A stretch of 30,912 nucleotides of DNA from Parasitella parasitica (taxonomy: Eukaryota > Mucoromycota > Mucoromycetes > Mucorales > Mucoraceae), in contig MU619260.1 of NCBI GenBank assembly GCA_025201805.1, positions 217,834 through 248,745 of the forward strand. The letters are read 5' to 3'. Shown in pieces: positions 21,307 to 30,912 of this stretch. The first letter of the stretch is position 1; each line of letters begins with the position of its first letter. Under the pieces are notes generated by a model, which was given only the letters and a program-made list of their open reading frames with translations, was not told where the DNA came from and did no database searches. A program made the position numbers and the translations under genes.

Positions 21307-22043
21307 CGCCTTTTTATGTAAAATGCATAAGCGTCTGCTTTTCATGTTGTGACAAGTGACAAGCCACGCTGAGAGAGCATGGAAATGTTCATGAAACATT
21401 TGGCAAGTGCCAACCGTACTTTATGATGTGTAAATCAGTGTAATGAAAACCAATCAAGTGAATAGAAATGAAGACTTTTCGTAGTAATCGCTTGGTAAAA
21501 TTGAACATTCAAATGTATGACTTTGCGTTTTCTCGTTTTAATGAGTGATACGGAGCGACCAACACAGACATGCAAACATTGCTACGAGGGAAGAACGGCA
21601 GAGCAAGTACAGTATGGTTTATAAAAATGCGTGCAGATGAGGGGTACTCTTTGTCTTTCTGTATGTCATCAAATAAGATAGTATTGACGCTGTGTTGTAG
21701 CTATCCTGGTTTTAACTCTTGATATGTGTCTGTTCCCTCTTTTACATGTACGAGTACGAGCCAAGTGTATTAAATGCACGAGCAAAATAATACCAGGGAT
21801 ATATGATGGTTGATTTCCCTGGTTAAAACTGCACACTGACAAATGTCACAATACGTAGCTAAACTTTGATTTTAAAGACCATCTATGAATGATTATTATG
21901 CACCTAACACACTGCATTTAAAATGGGGCAACTGCTGGAAATCCATGCATTTAATTAAGCTTTTCCTATCCGACGCGAGTATTCCTTGCCTTTTCCTCTT
22001 TTTCTCTTTTTCTGTTTTTCTCTTTTTCTCTAAACAATCAAGG
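21307..22043. promoter_or_regulatory. Divergent promoter region, nucleolin-like gene / PKC1
   Basis: The region lies between two divergent genes. The last part, about 21985-22032, is a pyrimidine-rich run of C/T with repeated CTTTTTCT, a typical fungal initiator or leader tract just ahead of the PKC start. No gene is seen. Confidence 0.5.
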
Positions 22044-25000
22044 ATGAGCGTAAGTAACAGCTTGCTGTGTGTCAAGAAAGGCCCCATAACGACCTATAAA
22101 TTAGGACCAATATCAAGCAAGATTGAGTGAACTTCGAGCTAAAATAGTTCAAAATGAAAGAATGCGCGATAAAGCCTACCAACTGAAACCGCTTCTAACT
22201 GATCGCAACGCCCTTTCTCAATGTGAGACTGAAATAAGAGAATGTCAAAAATACATTGATTACTTTACAGAGGAACTAGCCAAGATAGAAACTAAAAAAG
22301 AGCTGGACAACGACCTTGGCAGTGGTACCGCACCAGGAGGACACTTTCCTTCGAATGATGGCTCAACTGCTCCTCCTCCTACTACTACTGCTACTACTGC
22401 TACCACTATTACTACTACTAATAATAATACTACCACTCCTCCTCCTCCTGCACGTACAACGAGTGCCGGAACACCAGCAGACAACCACCAGGTCAAGAAA
22501 TACTCAACACTAGGTAAAACGAAACTTGGCATGGATACGTATGCATATTGCTAATATTTGCCCCAGATTTATTGACCACAGATACTTTGTACAATAAATC
22601 AAAGGTGTCTCTTAAATTGCATGAACTAGAATACAAACTTGATGTAGAAAACAAAGTGTTGGCAGGTATAAAGACTATGGCCGACGTAATGGACAGAGAC
22701 CCTTCGCTGAGCGACAGAAAACGACGAGCTGAATTGCAGCTGCAAATGTATGAAAGCATTGAAAAGCTGAATTTACTGACCAAGGCGTTAAGAAAATACA
22801 AGAGCCTTTACATTGGAGAAGGAGACGATGACGATGATTATGGTGAGAATAACATTCTTGCGATGCATTTACTGTCTAACGCTAAGCAAACAAACACAGA
22901 ACTGGAAACACCTCCCTCAGCTCGCATGCCACCGGGATTCAGAAGACCAGTTACGGGGAAATTACAACTTGAACTTGTTCAGGCACATGGGCTTGCTCAT
23001 GCACCAACAAGAATGTTCAAGATGCCTGATACTATCGTGTATGTCAAGGTTGACGGCAATATTGTTTATCGATCTAGGTTGTCTCGCAATGATAAATGGC
23101 TCGATATGTGTGAGACGCATGTCAACAAGGCAACTGAAGTGGAAATTTCAATCTATGATCAAGAAGCAGAACGTAGCTTGCCGATTGGTATATTTTGGCT
23201 TAAAATCACAGACATTGCTGAGGGTTTGCGTAAAAAGAAGATTCAACAAGAGAGCGGCCCTGGTTGGGTTCCTGCTGAAGTCTATCAAAAACAAGAGAAG
23301 GAGGGTCTCGATCGCCTACCCATTCCTCATCAACAGCAGCTACAGCCCCAACAGCCATCCCATGTCGAATCTAATCAGGAGGGCATTCAGGCCTGGTTCG
23401 ACGTAGAGCCATCAGGCGAAATGCTGCTTCGTGTCAACTTTGTGCGTGAGGCTGCCAACCGCCGTCCATTGGATAAGCTAGGTCGTGCTGGCGCTGTGAG
23501 ACAAAGAAAAGAGGAAGTCCATGAGATGAATGGCCATCAGTTTGTAGGGAGGAAATTTTACAACATCATGCGCTGTGCTTTGTGCGGAGAATTTATGGTG
23601 AATAGTGGCTACCAGTGCGAAGATTGTGAATATACTTGTCATAGGAAATGCTTTACAAAAGTGGTTACCAAGTGCATTTCGAAATCAAATGCTGATAAAG
23701 ATGCTGCTGACGAAGACAGGTTGAATCATCGCATCCCTCATCGCTTTGAGCCCATCACCAATATTGGAGCTAACTGGTGCTGCCATTGTGGTTATATGCT
23801 ACCATTAGGCTCCAAAGGGGCTAAAAAGTGTTACGAGTGCGGTGTTACCTGTCATATTAAATGCCAGCATTTCATTCCTGATTTCTGCGGTCTGTCTATG
23901 GAAATGGCCAACCAAATGTTGGCTGAAATCAAGGCTGCCAACAGGCGCAAGACATTGGAAAGCACTGCAGTGACTCCGTCTACTTCGACTACTACTACTA
24001 CTACAGCCGGCAGTAAACCAAGCCGTGCATCTCGGCCGGACGAGGAAACCAAGTTGGGTGACCAAATATCTCAGTTATCATTGAATCAACAAAAGCCCTT
24101 GCCTGTTCCTCAGAATCAACAGCAGCAGAAGCAGCAGCAACATGTCCAAACGCCTCCGCCTGTATTGCCCACTCATGGTCAACCGTATCAACCTCAACAA
24201 CAATACCCAGTTCAAATAAATGACCCTCGTTACCAACAGCAACAGGCTCATCCTGCATCTCCCTATCAGCAACCTGCTTCTGCCAGTATTTCACCAAATT
24301 TGCGGCCTGCATATAGCTACGCCTCTTCTGCATTGGAAATAGCTCGTCCGCCTGCACAAGCCAAACCAACACAACAACAAGTGGAGGTACAGCAGCCACA
24401 GGCAGCACAGCGACGTGTTACACTCAACGACTTTAACTTTTTGTTTGTTCTTGGTAAAGGCAACTTTGGTAAAGTCATGTTGGCAGAGGATAAATATGAT
24501 AAGCGTCTGTATGCTGTCAAGGTATTGAAAAAACGTTTCATTATCGATAATGATGAGATCGAGAGGTAAGCTTGATGTGCGCATATCAACACAATTTTTT
24601 TTCTAACACTAGTGCAGTGTTCGATCAGAAAAGCGTATCTTTCAAGCTGCTAATCGTGAAAAGCACCCCTTCTTGATTGGCCTTCAGTCATGTTTCCAAA
24701 CGGAATCTCGCATTTACTTTGTCATGGAGTATGTCAGTGGCGGTGATTTGATGTGGCACATCCAAAGAGAACCCTTTTCTGAGAGAAGAGCCAAGTTTTA
24801 TGCTTGTCAAGTCTTGCTGGCATTGGAGTATTTCCATAGTCAAGGTATCATTTATCGTGATCTCAAACTGGATAATATCATGCTGGGATTAGATGGCCAT
24901 ATCAAAGTAGCTGATTATGGTCTTTGTAAAGAAAACATTTGGCACGATGATACAACAGGGACATTCTGTGGGACACCAGAGTTCATGGCACCTGAAATCC

Positions 25001-25535
25001 TGCTGGAGCAAAAATATGGTCGCGCTGTAGATTGGTGGGCATTCGGTGTTCTTGTATATGAAATGTTGCTTGGTCAATCACCTTTTCGTGGTGAAGATGA
25101 GGATGAAATTTTTGATGCAATTTTGGAAGATGAAATACTGTATCCTGTAAATATGTCGAGAGATTCCGTTTCTATTTGTCAAAGAGTGAGTTTTTGTAGT
25201 AAAGTGTATCTTGTATGTGATGCTAATTGGTGAAATAGCTACTGAATCGAGATCCTAAAAAGAGATTAGGTGCTGGTTCGTCGGATGCTGCTGAAATCAA
25301 AGAGCACCCCTTTTTCAGTGGTGTCAATTGGGATGATATGCTTGCTAAACGCGTTCCCCCTCCTTTCTGTCCGTCTATTACTGGGCCGCTTGATACGTCC
25401 AATTTTGATGAGGAATTCACTCGCGAAAGGCCGGCCTTGACTCCAATCAATAGCGTATTGAACCGTGCTGAGCAACAAGAATTCCAATCCTTTTCATATG
25501 TTGCTGATTGGACTCAAGGAGCACCTAAATGGTAG
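22044..25535 (+). CDS. PKC1: Protein kinase C (fungal Pkc1 type)
   Basis: Five exons: 22044-22049, 22105-22513, 22567-24565, 24618-25185, 25239-25535; 1092 aa. The first exon holds only two codons (Met-Ser), with a perfect GTAAGT donor. Domains in order: HR1a (about 1-75), a Pro/Thr-rich spacer, HR1b (about 138-222), C2-like (about 269-390), two C1 zinc fingers (about 462-511 and 530-580, each with the H-C-C pattern), a Gln/Pro-rich linker, and an AGC kinase domain from about 761. The kinase shows [24 protein letters not shown] (Asp about 886), DYG in place of DFG (as I recall for fungal Pkc1), and the activation loop [13 protein letters not shown]. The tail has turn-motif LTPINS and hydrophobic-motif FQSFSY. 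In fungi this kinase is activated by Rho1 through HR1/C1 and heads the cell-wall integrity MAP-kinase pathway. Confidence 0.96.
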
Positions 25536-25622
25536 TTTTTCACTATCTCCCTTTTTTTTTAAGAAACAAATTAAATTAATTAACGATGATACTTCTGTAT
25601 TGAAAATATGAATGAAAATCAT

Positions 25623-26540
25623 TTATTTCGTACTAAGCTTAACTCTTTGAAGATAAGCATCCCAACCAGCTTGACGATAACGTTTAGCTTGAGCTTCCAC
25701 TTGATCTGGATTGCCATAAATACCACGACCAACGATAATAATGTCCCCACCGCTTTCAACAATAACTTCATGAGGAGTCCTGTATTGTTGACCTAAACCA
25801 TCACCCTTCACATCAAGTCCCACACCAGGGGACATGACGATAAAATCTTCATCGTCATATTCATTCATCTTGTGTTGAGCAATGAAACCGAAAACAAAGT
25901 CCTTATTACGACGTGCCATTTCAACAGACTCAGATGTGTAACTACCTTTGGTCAAGGCACCTTTGGATGACATTTCAGCCAGCAAAAGCAAACCACGGCC
26001 AAGGGGAAGACCAACCTCACCAAGACCCTTGATAATACCTTCACCAGGTACAGTGTGTGCATTTGTGATGTGTGACCAAGAAGCGATCTTGTAGATGCCA
26101 TTGGCATATTGATGTTTGACAGTGTTGCCTAGCAACGGATTGAAATTGATATACAATTTTAGCAAGTCAGATCAAATTAAGAAACTTACCAATATCAGCA
26201 AATTTACGATCCTCAAAAATTAAAAAGTCGTGCTTCATGGATAAGGCTTCCAATTGATGAACCAGATCATAGTCAAAATCTTCAACAATGTCAATGTGCG
26301 TCTTGAAGCAACTTTTTTTAATTTTATGAAATTAAAAAGAATCTCTTTCTTTGATTTTACCTTGAGTACACAAACAAAAGGACCAACAGCATCAGCTATT
26401 GATAATAATTCCTTCTTTGTGGTGACATCTACAGCAACAGATAAATTTGATTGCTTGCGCTCCATTAATTGGAAAAGAGAACGAGCACAAGCATTAGGAT
26501 GTTTTTCTCCACGCTCAGTATAAGTTTTGTTCGTGTTCAT
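25623..26540 (-). CDS. pyrG: Orotidine-5'-phosphate decarboxylase
   Basis: Three exons on the minus strand: 26540-26361, 26301-26190, 26128-25623; 265 aa, the usual length of the fungal enzyme. It converts OMP to UMP, the last step of de novo pyrimidine synthesis. The catalytic signature [10 protein letters not shown] sits at residues 89-98, with Asp91, Lys93 and Asp96 at the same numbering as in the yeast enzyme; the partner lysine is Lys60 (VLK), immediately before intron 1. The phosphate-binding end [10 protein letters not shown] is intact. The 3' end faces PKC1 at a distance of 87 bp. The 5' end is only 90 bp from the stop codon of the EXS-domain gene transcribed in the same direction; a TTTATAAA box in that gap is the likely TATA element. 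The symbol follows fungal use (URA3/pyr4 elsewhere). Confidence 0.97.
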
Positions 26541-26630
26541 ATTATCAAGTAAGAGATGAGTGAAAGAATGATGGATTTATAAAAGGCTTTTCTAGTTTTT
26601 TTTTATATTTTTCACTCTTTGCAACTAAAG
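26541..26630 (-). promoter_or_regulatory. Compact promoter of the OMP decarboxylase gene
   Basis: The 90 bp hold both the 3' flank of the upstream EXS-domain gene and the promoter of the decarboxylase gene. On the minus strand TTTATAAATCC lies about 35-45 bp before the ATG and fits a TATA box. A T-rich run (A-rich on the minus strand) near 26595-26612 adjoins it. Confidence 0.5.
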
Positions 26631-28042
26631 TCACGAATCTTCTTCTTCTATAGGTGATAACAGACCTGATGAAGATAGTTTACGATCTAGTAAATTCATT
26701 CTTAAATTATCAAAACTTCCAGAGGGTAGAGAGTTATACACCTTCTTCACCCATTCACTTTCCATGCGGAATATCACCCAGATCCAGCGTCTAAAAACCT
26801 CGAGTAACTCCAATAAAAAGATGCTTCCATCTAGTTTTCGAATGTAGATGTGTGAGCTTAGTTTTAAACTCCAGGTAATTCGAAGCAGGAAATCAAAAAA
26901 GACAGCAATAATGTACCAAAGTGGCTGCGAGAAATAGAGTTGTCTTCGGAAATGTATGATGGGTGTAGTATGCTTTTGTGGTGGTAAGTGAATGGCTTTG
27001 GGATGTGTGTTTTCGTCAGACTGTGGTGTTTCAAATGTAATGCTCAACAAGTTCCAATCCATTGAAATATCCCACCAAAATGAAAACATGGAATTAATAA
27101 ATACAAACAGCATCCTGCAACTCCCAGTTAGTCAAAATATATTTATCATATATATACATGTTTATACATACCAAAATCTGAAAATCGTGTCTTCTTTCAA
27201 ATACCAATTTTGAGGCACCGTACCTGATTCTGCAATGTAGATGGCTGCCTTTCTCTGTATAGCTGAAAATATAACTACTGGTATCGAGGATGTATATTTG
27301 AGAGCGTTGAATACATGTCGCCTTTCTTTAGATTCAATATACTCGGACATGCACTGTTTTAATCGAATCAGGTAGGGAAGACTATAGCAATATTTAGTCG
27401 TGATGAAATATGAATTTATCTTTGTATACAAGTACCTTATCAGAAGAGGAATCATGTAGTCTCTATAATACAAATTATGTGTGTTATCCATGAAATAAGA
27501 GGGATTATGCCCCGCAAACATGACACACAATGCTATAAACAAATCACCAAATACATTTGAGAAACTAGTCAACATGTCTGCCAAGATAATATCAGAAAAG
27601 AATACGGGGGCATACATATTGATTGAAAACACTCTTCTTAGGATCCTAAGAGCGAGGAAATCATAAGTTAGTATTGAAGAAAAGCAAAAGCTCTGCTATG
27701 AATATACCTTATAAAACGGATTCTTTCCTTTCGTTGTAACGATTTGCCTGGCCATAGTAATAGAACTAGAGCAGAAACATAAGGGATGATGGCCAATGTA
27801 CTACTATACAAGTAATGTAAACACAAATTAATGAGTACTATCAAGAATAGTACTCCTGAAAGTATGAAAATTGGTTTATAAAGTGGTGTATTTTTGTCGG
27901 TTTGGTGAAGCTGTAATAGGGAAACAGGGTCTATTGAACACTTTGAAAGAATAAATAGGTTCATGGCCCATCCAAATATACCTATTGAAAATAGAACAAT
28001 GGGTCTATATGTGATAGGTAACATTGTGTCCTCTACATTCAT
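26631..28042 (-). CDS. ERD1: EXS-domain membrane protein, Erd1-like
   Basis: Three exons on the minus strand: 28042-27708, 27645-27172, 27114-26631; 430 aa, phases consistent. Several hydrophobic spans are visible in the first 100 residues (about 12-33, 58-80, 84-99) and more in the EXS region. The EXS signature is spread across the exons: FSDIILADMLTSF, then YYRDYMIPLLIRYL, SLPYLIRLKQCMSEY, RRHVFNALKYTSSIPVV, WWDISMDWNLL and RRWIWVIFRMESEWV. The EXS family includes the phosphate exporter XPR1/Syg1 and yeast Erd1. There is no SPX domain and the length is near that of Erd1, so an Erd1-like Golgi protein, linked in yeast to phosphate recycling and retention of Golgi/ER proteins, is the best fit. 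The start ATG at 28042 is the first good one; an extra upstream exon cannot be excluded. Confidence 0.8.
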
Positions 28043-30912
28043 GGGATAAAATTTGTATGGATGAAAAGAAGGATTTATTTTTCTGTTGAAGTACGAACCC
28101 TCTTAATTTCAAAGCACGTTAATACCTCCTTACAAAAGCAGATACTTTATTAAAGACAGCTAATGGCGTAGATTATCTTGGCTTAGTGCAGATTTAGTAA
28201 ATATTTGGACTTGGATTTTGTTTTCTTGTTATCGATTTCTCGGCCATGGCATTCCAGGTTTGTAGGTATGTGCTTGGTTATTTGTAGATCATCACACACT
28301 CTTAAAATGATTCAGAGTTATGCGGTAGCACAGTTTACTGAAAGACTGCATTGGTATAATTTTTTTTTTTTTTTTGGCTCAAGCGAATGCATAGTGATGA
28401 CACAAGGGCAGAAATAACTAATTCGTCTGTTATTATCTTATTCTAATGGGAAAAAAAGGGGGGGGGGGCATTTCCAGAAGAGAACCTGGAGAGTATATCT
28501 TTAGGGCTGAAAAGAAGAAACGTGTCTAGTACTCCCTTCGAGAAAATGAAACCTCTGATGAAGTATTTAATTTTTTTATATTCAAATGCAATGTCATGAG
28601 GAACAACAAAGAACAAAGGAGAACAATCATTTAATATGATGTGTAGATATGTAGAACGATGTATTTTGTTAATGTCGAATGTTGGCATTTCTAATTGTTA
28701 ACATTGCTATCTGAGCCATTACTTACTATATAATAAGCATAAATATTACTAATCGAATAGTAATTTGGCAGCAATATGTGGGAGGTAAGCTATTTTAAGG
28801 CAACAAAACTTTAGTATGGCGAATGTTGATCAGAAGCGACAGATCAAATTGAAGCAAAGATTAATCAGGCTTATAATTATAATGATAATTAGGAAGAGAT
28901 AGACATTTCCACTACTGTTCCAGTATTTGCTTTATTGGCTTGGGATGTTTTATGTAAAATGAAACATCATGTAATATGAATGTTTACAAAGCTACGCTGT
29001 TGTCATGAACATTGTGTTTTGATGGTTCCTTAAACAACGCATTCTACTGATTGCTTATATTTACTATGCACAATAACCGGTGACATTTAACCTTAAGATC
29101 CGATCAGGAACGGCTGCCATGACAACAGAGTTGAAATAGTATTCTATGAATACAACAATGTATCTGTAGCCAGTATCATGTATATAAGTACATAACTTGT
29201 AGTGCGTATCTAGAAACTGGAAATACACATCTGAAGCATAGATATTATTTGGCATAAGCTCGTAGCACAAACTAAATCTAGTAGATGCCTTAGGCTCGTG
29301 TCGAGATATGTAAAAGTCTATAGCGTCACCCATCCTAATGGTGCCATCCCTAGCCTATATTTTATATATAGTATAAATCTGAATTGTACATTTTATTATC
29401 TGTGCATATATGTAATGTATATCAATTTAAGGTAACCGGATGAATCTAGAAGTGGAGTGCAGATCATTATAGTGAATGTATTTCGCACTAAGTGCTTCTC
29501 AAATGACCTTACTTTCTGCATAGAAAACAACGTAGCAGAATCTCTTGCAAATCTTTCGGTAATATTTGTTGTATGCATAAATACAATGGCTACCACTGTT
29601 TTGAGTAGGCAGTCATGACAACCGTTCCTGGATCGAGTCTAATGTTGAATACTGTCCATCATATTAGCACAGCTGCCATATCAACCACTCCTGGTCGGTC
29701 GGCCTAAGGTTAAATGTCGCCGGTAATTCTACAATTAATAGGATTATTCATGAAATTTCTTGTGTAAGAGAACATCTTGGTTGGGTTCTACTTATTCTGC
29801 TAATACAAGGTACCCATTGCTCCCACTGCGTCCCTCTCTTCAGCACATGAATGGCGTACACCTATTCCGAATCACCGCTTTGCTATAAGGGATCGCAAAA
29901 TTTGCAAAACATATTGAAATAACATACGCTCTTCAACAGTCTCAGGTTGGAGCATTGTTTAATTACTTAATGATCTGTCAAAAAACTTTTTATTGAATGA
30001 GATACCTACCATGTTCAATCTTAAGTAACAGGTTGGCTTAAAATATATACTAAAAGCCGAAAATCGATCGTTCAAAAAATCACTTTTTATGCCAGCTCTG
30101 CTTTGATACTCCCCAACTTGTAACTGTTAAGGTCTTTTAGATTGCGAATATCTCGTGTCTATGAACCACATGTCTGTGCTTTTGGGTAGCTATTCTGGTA
30201 ACAGAATACTAATACCCTATAAACGAAGATTGAATGGAATAACAGATCATCAACATGAAAGAAAAGTCATTACAAAATTAAATGCCAAGATATTTTGGAA
30301 AGCCTTTGAAGAAAACTCGGTTATCAACAATAACGAAATGGAACCATAAAACATCGATTTTGTTCTCATCTTATCCTAAAAGACACAAATGCTATTTGTT
30401 TTTAATATGAACTAATTTTCAACAACATGGGCTATATTAAAAAAATTAGGATGTGAGTTATTGAATTCGCCTTAGTTATACAGTATCTGAACATGAGCGT
30501 GCACAGATATCATTGTATGGAATATTTTATTTGTAGACAGTTTACCAACTCTTTGGTTATGTAACTTCATATCTCAATATCTTTTAAAACAATATTAATC
30601 ATGATGTTTGTGCAATATAGTATACGTTGATACATTGTAATAAAGCGAAAAAAGTGCCGTGTTCAGCAATTGATCACCAGATATTGTTGCGGGATAAAAT
30701 GGCGTAGTCAGTGATGATTCTCATCAGTCAAAAAGATAATACACACATCATCCTATACTTACATTTAAGGTAATGTTGTAAGTGTCTTCAGAATTAGGAA
30801 TGATGTATATAATAAAAAGATCGCATAATTATCAATAAAAGAGGAGGTGGCTGTCGTGCTTGCCGGGTTACAAAGAGAATCTTGATTGCTTTCTTATTAT
30901 CCTTTTTTTTTT
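28043..30912. other. Gene-poor AT-rich terminal region
   Basis: No ORF here has a recognisable domain. The longest ATG-started ones are 29064-29333 (-), 89 aa, and about 30161-30349 (+), 62 aa (basic, Asn-rich); neither is convincing. A 7-A plus 11-G run lies at 28451-28468. A short degenerate repeat family is present: the minus strand near 29077-29125 resembles the plus strand near 29613-29650 and 29670-29725 (see findings). The window ends in a 10-base T run. Confidence 0.45.
29077..29725. repeat. Degenerate short dispersed repeat (three copies)
   Basis: The minus strand at about 29125-29077 reads GCAGCCGTTCCTGATCGG followed by AAGGTTAAATGTCACCGGT. The plus strand at about 29670-29725 shows a closely related ACTCCTGGTCGG then AAGGTTAAATGTCGCCGGT. 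A third, more diverged copy lies at about 29613-29650 (CATGACAACCGTTCCTGGATCG). The orientation is mixed, as in old transposon debris. Confidence 0.5.

Noticed and set aside
21196-21399. Poly-lysine ORF upstream of the nucleolin-like gene
   Set aside because: It is only the translation of the 66-base homopolymer.
22260-22532. Long ORFs antisense to the Pro/Thr-rich part of protein kinase C
   Set aside because: They are low-complexity mirrors of the ACT-triplet-rich coding strand (Val/Gly runs) and lie within a well-supported exon.
24913-24921. DYG instead of DFG in the kinase as a sign of an inactive enzyme
   Set aside because: All other catalytic motifs are intact, and as I recall fungal Pkc1 kinases also carry DYG here.
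30155-30349. Basic Asn-rich ORF near the window end
   Set aside because: Short, low-complexity and without homology I can recognise; mentioned only within the terminal region entry.
1-30912. tRNA, rRNA or other structured RNA genes
   Set aside because: I scanned for tRNA-like A and B boxes and cloverleaf pairing by eye and found none convincing; the loose B-box match in the 181-bp repeats is not enough.

Overview
The window looks like nuclear DNA of an early-diverging filamentous fungus, most likely Mucoromycota (Mucorales). The grounds are AT-rich intergenic DNA, many very short spliceosomal introns (about 48-75 bp, GT...TAG/CAG), a Pkc1-type protein kinase C, a fungal orotidine-5'-phosphate decarboxylase, and a Crypton-like tyrosine recombinase with a GCR1_C-type domain. 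The window starts in an A run and ends in a T run, as contigs broken at homopolymers often do. All exon models come from splice signals and frame continuity read by eye; no search was run.

Layout: (1) 1-1940 is AT-rich with no supported gene. (2) 1941-5400 (-) is a 7-exon gene for two Hsp70-type nucleotide-binding domains in one chain of about 1043 aa. (3) 5940-7710 (+) is an 8-exon RSM22/METTL17-like mitoribosome assembly factor. (4) 7800-8570 is a decayed Tc1/mariner transposase with a short minisatellite. (5) 8763-11106 (+) is a decayed multi-exon gene of unknown function. (6) 11908-14225 (-) is an apparently intact Crypton-like tyrosine recombinase gene. (7) 14271-15960 holds small ORFs and two 181-bp direct repeats. 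(8) 16111-19742 (+) is a second 7-exon tandem-Hsp70 gene of about 1097 aa. (9) 20278-28042 is a conventional gene-dense block: a nucleolin-like protein (-), protein kinase C (+), OMP decarboxylase (-) and an EXS-domain (Erd1-like) membrane protein (-). (10) 28043-30912 has no convincing gene.

The most interesting observation is the pair of tandem-Hsp70 genes. In both, the N-terminal ATPase unit has lost the phosphate-2 and adenosine signatures while the C-terminal unit keeps them, so each looks like a pseudo-ATPase fused to a probable ATPase. Introns fall at equivalent positions in the two halves (at the phosphate-1 loop, phase 1, and in the middle of the NBD, phase 0) and in the two genes. 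This supports an internal duplication followed by whole-gene duplication. The two genes point away from each other and bracket a roughly 10.7-kb interval that contains RSM22 plus mobile-element and decayed sequence.
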